Positions 15,863 through 24,711 of a DNA stretch of 64,000 nt are shown here, piece after piece. The stretch is taken from assembly GCA_934234055.1 (NCBI GenBank), contig CAKQGY010000008.1, positions 1-64,000 on the forward strand, read 5' to 3'. The stretch's first letter is position 1. Each line of letters starts with the position of its first letter. The stretch is from an uncultured Alphaproteobacteria bacterium. Lineage in GTDB: Bacteria > Pseudomonadota > Alphaproteobacteria > CAAHEQ01 > UBA3637. The position numbers were made by a program, and so were the translations under genes. The notes under the pieces are model-generated. The model saw only the letters and a program-made list of their open reading frames with translations. It did no database searches and was not told where the DNA came from.

Positions 15863-17044
15863 ATGCGAATAGGACAAACATTATTATTGACAACTTGTGT
15901 TCTGGGGTTCTCGAATGCCGTTTTGGCCGGCGGATATCAACTCAGCGAATATTCCGTCACCAATTTGGGACGTTCATTTGCCGGAGCTGGTGTGGCGGGC
16001 GATGACTATTCGGCCATTGCCTTTAACCCGGCCGGTATGATGTTAAAGGGAACCGGCGCGCAACTCGGCGGTAATTTGGTGGCTATTCGGGCGCATGCCG
16101 ACAGCCTGGCAGGACAAGGCAAGGGAAAATTAAAGACAAATGCCATATTACCACATGCTTTTGCTCAAACAAAAGTGGGTGAAAAAGCACGGCTGGGAGC
16201 GGGCGTTTATGTGCCGTTTGGATTAGGGACTTATTATAAAAAGCATTGGTTTGGTGCCGGAGATGCACTGAACTCTGAAATCAATGCGATTGACATGGCT
16301 GTGGCCGCTGCCTATCAATTGACGGATACTCTCTCTCTCGGAGCCAGTGGTTTTGTGGAGTATGTAGATGCTCGATTGACAAATGAAACGCCTTATGGCA
16401 CCGAATCGGACCTGAATGCGGACGGTTGGAAGCCGGGATATACTCTGGGCCTGATGTATGAACCGCAAAAGGATACGCGTTTTGGTGTTACTTATCGCTC
16501 TAAGGTTGTTCATAATATCCGAGGACCGCATTACCTGAATCTGGGGCCCGTTACACGCACGGGAGATTGCGGGACCAAGTTGGTCTTTCCCGAGCATTTT
16601 TTGCTTACAGCCTATCATAAAATCGGGCAGTTCGGTTTGTCGGCGATGGCGCGCTGGACACGTTGGAGTCGTTTTAGCAAACTGACCATTCGTTCGGAAG
16701 CCGTCGGCGGTAATTTACCAACTGTTGATGAAGATTGGCGCAATGTGTGGATGGTTGGAACAGGGGTGGATTATTACTATAATCAAAATTGGACATACCG
16801 TTTAGGTCTGGCATTTGACCAAGGGGCGGTTAAACGCCCGGCAAACCGGACAGCACGTGTGCCGGATTCCAACCGATGGATTGCTTCGGTCGGTATGGGA
16901 TATCAAACCGGAAACTGGCAGTTTGATTTAGGTTATGCGCACCTGTTTTGGAAGCATTCCATCACCGCACATAATCCTGCCAATACAGCCAAAAACACTG
17001 TCAGCACGAATTTATTGGGAGCCTCCATTCAATACAATTTCTAA
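15863..17044 (+). CDS. FadL/OmpP1-like outer-membrane channel
   Basis: 393 aa. Signal peptide about residues 1-22 (ending VLAGG), then the FadL family plug signature SVTNLGRSFAGAGVAGDDYSAIAFNPAGM and a C-terminal strand ending LLGASIQYNF with terminal Phe, typical of outer-membrane barrels. It is probably a passive uptake channel for fatty acids or other hydrophobic compounds. It begins 4 bp after accC, so it may be co-transcribed with acetyl-CoA carboxylase genes, which would fit lipid metabolism. ATG 15863 was chosen because it leads straight into the signal peptide. Confidence 0.88.
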   Translation: MRIGQTLLLTTCVLGFSNAVLAGGYQLSEYSVTNLGRSFAGAGVAGDDYSAIAFNPAGMMLKGTGAQLGGNLVAIRAHADSLAGQGKGKLKTNAILPHAFAQTKVGEKARLGAGVYVPFGLGTYYKKHWFGAGDALNSEINAIDMAVAAAYQLTDTLSLGASGFVEYVDARLTNETPYGTESDLNADGWKPGYTLGLMYEPQKDTRFGVTYRSKVVHNIRGPHYLNLGPVTRTGDCGTKLVFPEHFLLTAYHKIGQFGLSAMARWTRWSRFSKLTIRSEAVGGNLPTVDEDWRNVWMVGTGVDYYYNQNWTYRLGLAFDQGAVKRPANRTARVPDSNRWIASVGMGYQTGNWQFDLGYAHLFWKHSITAHNPANTAKNTVSTNLLGASIQYNF

Positions 17045-17057
17045 AACATCTTATAAA

Positions 17058-17840
17058 ATGTTGGGTGCTATTGCCGGCGATGTTATCGGATCATGTTATG
17101 AATTTCATAACATCAAGCACAAGCGTTTTCCGCTATTTTCAAAGCGTTCGTGCTTTACAGATGATACGATTCTGACCTGTGCAACCGCCGATTGGCTGAT
17201 TTCGGGAGGGGAACCGGCCGATTTTTTAAGAAAATGGGGACTGAAATATCAAAACAGGACTTATGAAAACGGATCTGTTGCGGCATTCGGTAAAGGCTTT
17301 TTCGAATGGTTAAAAACAGAAAAACAAGGAATGTCTCGTATGAACGGGTGCGTTATGCGATTAAGCCCCATTCCGTTATTGGTGGCTTCACCGGCCTTGG
17401 GACAAAGGTTGGGGCAAGCATTGACTTTGACAACGCACAACCACCCTGAAAGTATCAAAGCCGTGCAGGCATATTTGGAAACGGCTTATTTACTGAAAGC
17501 ACAGATCCCTGTCCCATTAATAAAAAATAAAATAACGCTTAAATATCATTATGATTTGGGACGGCCGATTCCCCAGATTCGCAAGACCTATAATAAGTTT
17601 TACTGCTCGTGCGAACATTCAGTGCCCGAAGCAATTATATGCGCTTTGGACGGGCACTCTTTTACAGATTGTATCCGCAATGCCATCTCACTGGGCGGGG
17701 ATAGTGATACGCTTGCCACTATGGCCGGTGGCTTGGCCGAAATCCGATTCGGAGTTCCACGTTTGATACAGAAAGAAACCTTGTCCAGGCTTGATAATGA
17801 TATCCTGAAATTACTAAATAAGGTCCGGGAAAGAGCCTAA
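17058..17840 (+). CDS. ADP-ribosylglycohydrolase family protein
   Basis: 260 aa. The N-terminal GAIAGDVIGS and FTDDT, and the C-terminal GGDSDTLATMAGGLAE, provide the acidic residues of the two-Mg2+ site of the DraG/ARH family. Such enzymes remove ADP-ribose from proteins or other molecules. It starts 13 bp after the porin gene and overlaps the convergent MBL gene by 4 bp. The substrate cannot be deduced; no dedicated ADP-ribosyltransferase is nearby. Confidence 0.87.
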   Translation: MLGAIAGDVIGSCYEFHNIKHKRFPLFSKRSCFTDDTILTCATADWLISGGEPADFLRKWGLKYQNRTYENGSVAAFGKGFFEWLKTEKQGMSRMNGCVMRLSPIPLLVASPALGQRLGQALTLTTHNHPESIKAVQAYLETAYLLKAQIPVPLIKNKITLKYHYDLGRPIPQIRKTYNKFYCSCEHSVPEAIICALDGHSFTDCIRNAISLGGDSDTLATMAGGLAEIRFGVPRLIQKETLSRLDNDILKLLNKVRERA

Positions 17841-18595
17841 ATATCCAACTCCATACCGTCATAGGCGGGACGAATATGATGTGGCAAATACGCACACAGT
17901 GAGGCATAATCCATTCGTGTGCCCATATGTGTAAAATAGGCTTGTTCTGGCCGCACACGGTCAATCCATTCCAGAGCACGCTCGGTATTCAAATGCTTGT
18001 CATTCGGTAATGAAGTGACGACGCCTAAAATCCAAACTTTTATACCCTGCAAAGCTTGAAAACCGGCCTCCTCCATTTCAAACACATCTGTGGAATACGC
18101 TATATCACCGATTCGATAGCCCAAGGATGCCCCCTTGCCGTGCTTTTGGGGAATGGGTAAAATATTTATCCCGTTGATTTCAAACGGAATATATGGATGG
18201 ATGGTATGAATATCGAACACATTATGTCCCTGATTATTCGAATTAAACATATAATCCAAAATGTTCTTGAAGTGCGGTACATCATTTTCGGACAAATACA
18301 CCGGCAAACGTTCGTTATTTTCACCCAATGCCGAACGCAAGTCATCGGCTCCACCCATATGATCATAATGGTTATGCGTATACAAAACAGCATCTAATTT
18401 CGGATGGCCGGCATTAAGGAGCTGTAAGCGAACCTCGGGTCCCGAATCAATCAGAATATTTGTGTTGTTTTCTTGAATTAATAGCGAACTTCGCAAGCGG
18501 AAATTCTTGGGGTTCATCGGGTCGCACAATCCAAATCCGCGATTGAGTGACGGCACACCGAATGAAGGACCACACCCCAGTATTTTAATTTTCAT
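17837..18595 (-). CDS. MBL-fold metallohydrolase (PhnP-like)
   Basis: 252 aa. Metal-binding HNHYDH near residue 77, YSTDVFEM and YFTHMGTRMDY give the usual di-zinc ligand set; GCGPSFGVPS at the start is typical of this subgroup. It is the last gene of the minus-strand operon, downstream of tatD, a position conserved in Alphaproteobacteria. It is probably a cyclic phosphodiesterase or related hydrolase; the substrate is unknown. Confidence 0.85.
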   Translation of the reverse strand: MKIKILGCGPSFGVPSLNRGFGLCDPMNPKNFRLRSSLLIQENNTNILIDSGPEVRLQLLNAGHPKLDAVLYTHNHYDHMGGADDLRSALGENNERLPVYLSENDVPHFKNILDYMFNSNNQGHNVFDIHTIHPYIPFEINGINILPIPQKHGKGASLGYRIGDIAYSTDVFEMEEAGFQALQGIKVWILGVVTSLPNDKHLNTERALEWIDRVRPEQAYFTHMGTRMDYASLCAYLPHHIRPAYDGMELDI

Positions 18596-19367
18596 TCTTT
18601 GCTTCCTTTATATGAAATAACTTGTTGAAATTACGTGTTGTTTCTAAATCTATTGTTGTAATATTTGTGTCTTTAATCTCGGCCAATTTTTCGGCTGTTT
18701 TAAGCACAAAAGCAGGCTGATTTTCCTGACCGCGATATGGCACCGGAGCCATATAGGGAGCATCTGTTTCCACTAACAACCTGTCCAACGGTATTGATCG
18801 AACAACGGCACGAATAGAATCCGCATTTTTGAATGTAATGACGCCCGAAACCGAAATATAAAACCCAATTTCCAAAGCTTTGTCAGCCAATTTCTGACTG
18901 CCCGTAAAACAATGAATAACACCGGAATGGGTTAAAAGGCCACCCCTGTATGCTGAATCCAAAATAGCAATCATATCTTCATCAGCTTCACGAGCATGAA
19001 TAATCACCGGTTTATTCAATTCCCGGGCCCATTCCAATTGTTGCTCGAAAATGCGGCGCTGGATATGCTTATCCTGTTCGTGATAATGATATTCTAACCC
19101 GATCTCCCCGACCGCGACAATCTTTTTATGTGATTGAATTAAATCAAAAAATTCTTGTTTTGAAATAAATTTATCCGCGTATTCGGGATAAATTCCAAAC
19201 GCCCCATAAACCTGCGGATAAGTATCCAAAATAGAGAGCAATCCCGCATAATCAGCCGGTTCGCAGGCGACTGTCAGCATTTTTTGGATACCGGCTGCAC
19301 CGGCCTGTGCAACAACCTGCTCTGTTGGTTGATTCTGAAACCCCAGATGGCAATGACTGTCTATCAT
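18585..19367 (-). CDS. tatD: TatD family metal-dependent DNase
   Basis: 260 aa. Signature segments MIDSHCHL, GEIGLEYHY, VIIHAREADEDM, IHCFTGS and LVETDAPYMAPVPYRG are intact. It is probably a 3'-5' exonuclease or deoxyribonuclease with two metal ions. It overlaps holB upstream by 4 bp and the MBL gene downstream by 11 bp. In many relatives metG lies between holB and tatD; it is absent here. Confidence 0.93.
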   Translation of the reverse strand: MIDSHCHLGFQNQPTEQVVAQAGAAGIQKMLTVACEPADYAGLLSILDTYPQVYGAFGIYPEYADKFISKQEFFDLIQSHKKIVAVGEIGLEYHYHEQDKHIQRRIFEQQLEWARELNKPVIIHAREADEDMIAILDSAYRGGLLTHSGVIHCFTGSQKLADKALEIGFYISVSGVITFKNADSIRAVVRSIPLDRLLVETDAPYMAPVPYRGQENQPAFVLKTAEKLAEIKDTNITTIDLETTRNFNKLFHIKEAKNEN

Positions 19368-20308
19368 CTTAAAACCTCAGAAATGCGAAAGAAGATTGTC
19401 TGTAAAGCGTTTTTTTTGTCCAGATAAATTCGATCTGTATCTTCAAATAACGCAATGATTTCATTATATAAATCAATAAAGTCTTCAGCTAAAATCGGAG
19501 CCGTGATTGCTTGCCTGCGGGCTTGATCGGCAACCCAATTCAAAATTAGAGTTTGCACCATAGAAAAAATTTTCGGATCAGCCGTCGCCGTATCCACAAA
19601 ACTTTTCATATCGGCCACCGGCAAATCCGGCTGGCACAGGTGTAACATCTGATGATAAAGTTTAACGCCATTATAACGGCACATATCTTGCGCAAAGCCC
19701 AAGGAATGGTTTGATAAAGAAATAATCAAATCAATATCGGAAACATCGGGATATTCTTTTTGGATTTTTTCTTTTAACACTGTATCTGATAAAGGTGGCA
19801 ATTTTATTTGCCGACAACGTGATTTTATGGTTGCCGGAAAACGTCCCAAATTCTGGCATAATAGAAAAATAACGCTGTTTTCAGGCGGTTCCTCCAATTC
19901 TTTCAAAAGGGCATTTGATGCGTTCTCGTTCATACGATCTGCCGGTGAAATAACCAAAATCTTGAATTGATCCGGGGCCCCTTTCATAGACAAGAATTGT
20001 ATTCCCTCGCGAATATCAGGAACGGTAATTTCACGCTTGCGCGCGTAATCCATATTCAAATCCACGGCTTTCCCGGCCAAAATATTTTTTTGAATATCCT
20101 TTTTGGCTTCATCGGTCAGTCCGAATTCTAACCATTTAATGTCCGGATGAAAAGCTGTCAAAGCATTAATGTTTTGATTTAACAAAAGAGAACAACACTC
20201 TAATATAAAATGTTTTTTTTCAACATCGCTTCCGCCGATTATCAACCATGATCCGGCCACTTTTCCCTGCTGATAGGCTTGACGGATTTGATCAATCGGT
20301 AGAATCAT
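19364..20308 (-). CDS. holB: DNA polymerase III delta prime subunit
   Basis: 314 aa. It is a clamp-loader AAA+ protein with a degenerate P-loop (WLIIGGSDVEKKH), as is usual for delta prime, the NALLKELEEPPENSVIFLL segment and the SRC motif in TIKSRCRQIKLPPL. It assembles with delta and tau/gamma to load the beta clamp. It overlaps tmk by 17 bp and tatD by 4 bp. Confidence 0.92.
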   Translation of the reverse strand: MILPIDQIRQAYQQGKVAGSWLIIGGSDVEKKHFILECCSLLLNQNINALTAFHPDIKWLEFGLTDEAKKDIQKNILAGKAVDLNMDYARKREITVPDIREGIQFLSMKGAPDQFKILVISPADRMNENASNALLKELEEPPENSVIFLLCQNLGRFPATIKSRCRQIKLPPLSDTVLKEKIQKEYPDVSDIDLIISLSNHSLGFAQDMCRYNGVKLYHQMLHLCQPDLPVADMKSFVDTATADPKIFSMVQTLILNWVADQARRQAITAPILAEDFIDLYNEIIALFEDTDRIYLDKKNALQTIFFRISEVLR

Positions 20309-20945
20309 TTTTCAACCTTTCTAAAACGGTTTTAACAATTTGATGATGTATTTCTTCAACATTACCGGTCGCATCAATAACGACATAGCGTTTTTTGTCC
20401 GTCTGTGCCAATTCCAAAAAACCTGTGCGCAAGTTTTTGTGAAAAGAAAGATCCATATTTTCAAACCGTTTTTCGGTGTTTCCGGCCCGATCACAGCTCC
20501 GCTTTAGGCCTATTAACGGATCAATATCAAAAATAAAAGTCAAATTTGGATAAAAATCACCGGCTATTGTCCGATACAAAGCCATAATAGTATCAATCGT
20601 TGCCTGATTTTTGCCATAGCCATATCCTTGATACGCCAAAGTGCTGTCCAAAAAACGATCACAGATAACAACTTCATTTTGAGCCAAAGCCGGCCAAATC
20701 GTTTGAGACAGATGATTTCTGCGTGCAGCCATAAACAACAGCGTTTCCGTTATTCCGTCCCAACGTGTCGTTGTCCCATTGACCAGTAATTGACGAATTT
20801 CTTCGGCCCCTGGGCTACCTCCGGGTTCTCTGGTCCAGCGACATTGAATTTGCCTTTGGCGCAGAGCCTCCATCAGCAGTTTAGATTGGGTGCTTTTTCC
20901 CGATCCTTCACCGCCTTCAAATGTGATAAAGAAGCCCTGTTTCAT
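20292..20945 (-). CDS. tmk: Thymidylate kinase
   Basis: 217 aa. P-loop FEGGEGSGKSTQSK, DRFLDSTLAYQGYG, and LID-like RSCDRAGNTEKRFE. It phosphorylates dTMP to dTDP. It overlaps holB and the upstream carboxypeptidase gene, so all are translated from one message. Confidence 0.96.
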   Translation of the reverse strand: MKQGFFITFEGGEGSGKSTQSKLLMEALRQRQIQCRWTREPGGSPGAEEIRQLLVNGTTTRWDGITETLLFMAARRNHLSQTIWPALAQNEVVICDRFLDSTLAYQGYGYGKNQATIDTIMALYRTIAGDFYPNLTFIFDIDPLIGLKRSCDRAGNTEKRFENMDLSFHKNLRTGFLELAQTDKKRYVVIDATGNVEEIHHQIVKTVLERLKNDSTD

Positions 20946-22078
20946 TTTCTAAACCATGACAAGATAATCGCTTTTAATTTACCAAAATAACCGACTTTGA
21001 CAACATCATTTTGGGCAATCAAATCGGCGGTCTGAATTTGATTCTCCGGCCCACGAATAATGATTTGCCCCAGTTTTTGTCCTTTGACAACTGGTGCCAT
21101 AACCGGCGAATCATAATGAATTTCGGCAACAATGTCGGGCTGTTCCCCCTTGGATACCGTAATCGGGACAGGCCGATTGATAACGGCAGGAACGGTTTCG
21201 GAAATTCCTAACCACACCGGCACAGAAACGACCGGTTCATCAATTTGATACATATGGACATTGTCAAAGGCTCCAACGCCCCAATTGATCAGCTTTTTAG
21301 ACTCGACCCGTCGATCGGCCATAGATTTTAACCCGTTCACAACCATAATCAAGCGACGTCCGTCAGGGGTTTTAACCGATCCGGTCAAACCGAATCCCGA
21401 TCGTTCTGTATGCCCTGTCTTTAAACCGTCAGCTCCATTGACTTCGGACAATAACGGATTGCGGTTTTGCTGATTGATACCATTATATTTGAATTCTCTT
21501 TCGGAATAAATCGGATAATACTCTGGAAAATCCCGAATCAAGGCTTGGGCCAATTTAGCCAGATCAAACGCGCTCATTTCATGACCGGCTTGCGGCAATC
21601 CCGTTGCATTTTTGAAAGTAGCATTTTCAAGCCCCAACTCTTTGGCTTTACGCGTCATAATGTCTGCAAATACTTCCTCACTGCCGGCGATATTTTCGGC
21701 CGCCACAATACAGGCATCATTTCCGGATTGCACAATAATCCCCCGCAGCAGATCTTTTACTTTAACCTTTTGATTTGGCTTCAAAAACATAGTAGAACTG
21801 CCGCTTTTGGCCCCACCCTTACGCCAAGCATTTTCGGAAACACTGAACTCTGTATCCGGAGTGATCTTACCTGTTTTTAGGTTTTCAAAGATAATATATG
21901 CCGTCATCAATTTACTCATAGACGCCGGCGGCATAGCCACATCAGCTTTTTTATTCAGCATAACATACCCTGTGTCGCTATCCATTAAAAGAGCATACTT
22001 GGCCTTGGTATCAAAAGCCAAAGCCGAAGAACTGATCAATAAACCGGCACACACCGTTAAAAGAAGTTTTGTTTTCAT
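20942..22078 (-). CDS. dacC: D-alanyl-D-alanine carboxypeptidase (PBP5/6 type)
   Basis: 378 aa. Signal peptide (about 1-21), active-site SxxK as SMSKL (near residue 55), SGN, and KTG in GLKTGHTERSG; the C-terminal beta domain (about 270-350) and a final amphipathic helix (KLKAIILSWFRK) anchor it to the membrane. It trims the terminal D-Ala of peptidoglycan pentapeptides. Which dac paralogue it is cannot be told, so the symbol is approximate. Confidence 0.92.
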   Translation of the reverse strand: MKTKLLLTVCAGLLISSSALAFDTKAKYALLMDSDTGYVMLNKKADVAMPPASMSKLMTAYIIFENLKTGKITPDTEFSVSENAWRKGGAKSGSSTMFLKPNQKVKVKDLLRGIIVQSGNDACIVAAENIAGSEEVFADIMTRKAKELGLENATFKNATGLPQAGHEMSAFDLAKLAQALIRDFPEYYPIYSEREFKYNGINQQNRNPLLSEVNGADGLKTGHTERSGFGLTGSVKTPDGRRLIMVVNGLKSMADRRVESKKLINWGVGAFDNVHMYQIDEPVVSVPVWLGISETVPAVINRPVPITVSKGEQPDIVAEIHYDSPVMAPVVKGQKLGQIIIRGPENQIQTADLIAQNDVVKVGYFGKLKAIILSWFRK

Positions 22079-22087
22079 ATACGATCC

Positions 22088-23014
22088 TTATTTTTTATAT
22101 TTTAACCACGCGTCAGCATACCCTGTTTGACGCACTTTGTCAAGAATAAATGATGCTTCTTGTTTGGAAGCAAACGGCCCCAACACAACCGCCCGCCCGT
22201 TCCCTTTGGGTTGGGACGATATTGGTGCAATTTTACCCAAAGTTTGCATAGTCCGATTCAAATTGGCTTCTTGGGAAAAGACACCGGCCTGAACATACCA
22301 CCCCGAGACTCCAACCAAGGCCGATTTGTCAGCCTGTGTATCCGGCGATAATTCAATCACGTCATTGTCCGGTAAGTTATTGATCTGAACAGAACCATTG
22401 TAAACCGGGGGTTGATACCCGCCATCGGGTATATAAATCGGTCTCGAATCACCCGATGGGATCGGACTTTCCGGCTGAATTTGCCAGGGTATAGATAATT
22501 CTTTTAATTGAGCTTTTAATTGGCGACTTTGTAGGGGCAAGATATCAACCTGAACTATTGTGGTGCCGGTTTCGGACATTTCCAAAGCCTCGGCCGTTTG
22601 ACGTGATACATCAATCAAGCGACTGTTAACCACAGGTCCTCGATCATTGACCCGAACGATCGCCGTATTTCCGTTTTCCAAATTGGTAATCCGAACCAGG
22701 CTGGGTAGGGGTAAAGTCTTGTGTGCCGCCGTTAAAGCATTATCATCAAACAGTTCTCCGTTGGTTGTCAGACGATTTTGTGTATCACGTGTATAAATGG
22801 CAGCAAAGCCCTTTTCGCTGTATCGCATATCCTCTTTCGGGGTGTAAAGAACGCCTTTGATATAATACGGCGCGCCAATATAATAAACGGCCTGCGAATC
22901 AGGCTGATCATCATAATCACTGCCCGACCGAAACAAGAAACCATTTTCACTGCACCCGGTCAGTAGTCCAAGGATTAAAGCGATACCACCTGTATTTTTC
23001 AATTTATTCTTCAT
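22088..23014 (-). CDS. rlpA: RlpA-like lipoprotein with SPOR domain
   Basis: 308 aa. Lipobox LLTGC near residue 21; double-psi beta-barrel RlpA domain with TTNGELFDDNALTAAHKTLPLPS and VRVNDRGPVV (about 75-160), and a C-terminal SPOR domain (about 230-308) that would bind denuded glycan strands at the division site. It is probably a septal lytic transglycosylase. It overlaps mltB by 11 bp. Confidence 0.92.
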   Translation of the reverse strand: MKNKLKNTGGIALILGLLTGCSENGFLFRSGSDYDDQPDSQAVYYIGAPYYIKGVLYTPKEDMRYSEKGFAAIYTRDTQNRLTTNGELFDDNALTAAHKTLPLPSLVRITNLENGNTAIVRVNDRGPVVNSRLIDVSRQTAEALEMSETGTTIVQVDILPLQSRQLKAQLKELSIPWQIQPESPIPSGDSRPIYIPDGGYQPPVYNGSVQINNLPDNDVIELSPDTQADKSALVGVSGWYVQAGVFSQEANLNRTMQTLGKIAPISSQPKGNGRAVVLGPFASKQEASFILDKVRQTGYADAWLKYKK

Positions 23015-24215
23015 CTTCTAAACACCCAGTTTGTTTTAATAATTCTATATTGGGATATCCGTCTTGTAATTGGCGATTTTCTCGTTGGAACGAGCGGATT
23101 GCCTGGCGTGTCTTGGGCCCCACTAAACCATCAGGTTTTGCGGATAAATACCCTTGCTGCGCCAAAAGTTCCTGCAAGCAGATAATGCTTTTGGTTCGAA
23201 ATGGCTTAAACCCTTCGGGCGGTGTCGGATAAGGGCTGCGTGCAACCAGTGCATCGGCCAGCAACCCGACAGCCAAGCCATATACCTCCAACTTATTCCA
23301 GCGCCGTATAATCCGATAGTTCGGATAGGTTAAAAACATTGGGCCGGAAAATCCCATCGGCATATGTAGTTCGGCAACGATTGTATGTTCGCTTTCGGGG
23401 AAAACCGGTAAATGTTTTGGCTTAAAACCAACAGCAATCCAAGCAGCCACTGTTTTTTTATCATCCCGGTGAATCTGATCCCAATCCGGATGGGTGGTCA
23501 AGACAACCTCCCTTCCCCATGGTTCATAAGTATGCCACCCCAGCTTTGATAAATAATTTGCGGCCGAAGCAAATGCATCCGGCATATTATTGACGATATC
23601 ACGTCGGCCGTTCCCGTCTCCGTCTACGGCATAAGCACGAAAGGTTGTTGGCATAAATTGAAAATGTCCGAATCCGCCGTCCCACGATCCGATTTTAGGG
23701 GCTATTGATGATTCTTCTTGTATTGTTTTTAGATGTGCTATCAGTTCAGCCGTGAAAAATTTGCGCCGGCGCGGGTGATAAGCCAACGATGACAAAGAAT
23801 CCAGCATATTGACTCTCCCCATATAGCTGCCATAATTGGTTTCCATTCCCCAAATCGCGACCAGATACTCTTTGGGAACACCATATTGTTTTTCAATACG
23901 ATTCAACCATGTCGGATATTTTTGCAACATCTTTTGTCCTGTTTCAATTTTTGTATCCGTCAGGCGTGAGCGTATATAATCATAAAAATTCGGCAGAAAT
24001 TCGGGCTTACGCGTATCCAGATGAATAACGCGTTCTTGCAGATGCATTTTGGGCAAGGTTCGATCTAAAACAGACTGAGAAATACCGGCTTTAAGGGCTT
24101 CTTGCGCAAAAGATTTTTTCCAAGCTTCAAAATCCGAATCGGCATAAGCACCTTGCGATAACACCACACAAATCGTAAAAATCAAATAACATACTGAATT
24201 AAAATAATTTTTCAT
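23004..24215 (-). CDS. mltB: Lytic murein transglycosylase B
   Basis: 403 aa. Signal peptide (about 1-25), MltB domain with the catalytic Glu in AIWGMETNYGSYMGR, GHFQFMPTTFRAYAVDGDGNGRRD, and a C-terminal peptidoglycan-binding domain (about 335-390, LLAQQGYLSAKPDGLVGPKTRQAIRSFQ). There is no lipobox, so it is probably periplasmic. It is the first gene of the mltB-rlpA-dac-tmk-holB-tatD-MBL operon. ATG follows GAGGAT. Confidence 0.94.
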   Translation of the reverse strand: MKNYFNSVCYLIFTICVVLSQGAYADSDFEAWKKSFAQEALKAGISQSVLDRTLPKMHLQERVIHLDTRKPEFLPNFYDYIRSRLTDTKIETGQKMLQKYPTWLNRIEKQYGVPKEYLVAIWGMETNYGSYMGRVNMLDSLSSLAYHPRRRKFFTAELIAHLKTIQEESSIAPKIGSWDGGFGHFQFMPTTFRAYAVDGDGNGRRDIVNNMPDAFASAANYLSKLGWHTYEPWGREVVLTTHPDWDQIHRDDKKTVAAWIAVGFKPKHLPVFPESEHTIVAELHMPMGFSGPMFLTYPNYRIIRRWNKLEVYGLAVGLLADALVARSPYPTPPEGFKPFRTKSIICLQELLAQQGYLSAKPDGLVGPKTRQAIRSFQRENRQLQDGYPNIELLKQTGCLEDEE

Positions 24216-24267
24216 AAAATATCCTCATATCTTTCTATATCATACTCTATTTTTTCAAAAAAATCAC

Positions 24268-24295
24268 TTGATTTTTTTATTTTTTTATGTAAAAA
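24268..24295 (+). promoter_or_regulatory. Possible promoter of tRNA-Ser
   Basis: TTGATT (24268-24273), 16-bp spacer, TAAAAA (24290-24295), in a very T-rich stretch. The AT bias makes chance matches likely. Confidence 0.35.
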
Positions 24296-24347
24296 TGAAC
24301 CTGTCGCTTTCAGAGGTAACTATCTGTTTACGTGAAAGTCGCTATGC

Positions 24348-24437
24348 GGAGAGATGGTCGAGTGGTTTAAGGCTCCGGTCTTGAAAACCGGCGTGGGGGT
24401 AACCCTACCGTGAGTTCGAATCTCACTCTCTCCGCCA
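24348..24437 (+). tRNA. tRNA-Ser (anticodon TGA)
   Basis: 90 nt including CCA, with the long variable arm of class II tRNAs (GTGGGGGTAACCCTAC). Acceptor GGAGAGA pairs with TCTCTCC; the anticodon loop is CTTGAAA; the T-arm has GTTCGAATC. Its last 16 nt are part of a 77-bp direct repeat. Confidence 0.96.
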
Positions 24438-24498
24438 TTTTACATCAACACCGGTTTTGGACAGTGAGATAAGAACGAACGGTCGTGAGTTCGTTCAC
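24422..24498 (+). repeat. Direct repeat copy 1, starting in the tRNA-Ser 3' end
   Basis: 77 bp identical to 24565-24641 (offset 143 bp). It contains the last 16 nt of the tRNA (including CCA) and an 8-bp hairpin, GAACGAAC with GTTCGTTC, at 24473-24496. Duplication of a tRNA 3' end is what integrases leave behind, but no integrase gene is in the 66-bp gap. Confidence 0.9.
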
Positions 24499-24564
24499 AA
24501 GCGTAGCGCCGTGGACGCCACAGGCGATCCGAGCAAAGCGAGGACGAGGATTTATCCGAGCAAC

Positions 24565-24641
24565 CTCACTCTCTCCGCCATTTTACATCAACACCGGTTT
24601 TGGACAGTGAGATAAGAACGAACGGTCGTGAGTTCGTTCAC
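24565..24641 (+). repeat. Direct repeat copy 2, detached tRNA-Ser 3' end
   Basis: Exact copy of 24422-24498. The tRNA-derived 16 nt have no tRNA body in front of them. The 66-bp spacer between the copies (24499-24564) is GC-richer than its surroundings and has no ORF. Confidence 0.9.
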
Positions 24642-24660
24642 TGTGGTCTTTTCAGTAAAA

Positions 24661-24695
24661 AATAAGTCCGGCACTGCAAGTGGGCCGGACTTATT
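24661..24695 (-). terminator. Intrinsic terminator downstream of pgk
   Basis: A 12-bp stem (AATAAGTCCGGC with GCCGGACTTATT) with an 11-nt loop and a T run on the minus-strand side, 17 nt after the pgk stop. Confidence 0.9.
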
Positions 24696-24711
24696 CACGG
24701 GCATAGAAAAT

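Noticed and set aside
24499..24564. CRISPR-like reading of the 77-bp repeats around a 66-bp spacer
   Set aside because: There are only two repeats, too long and tRNA-derived, with no cas genes.
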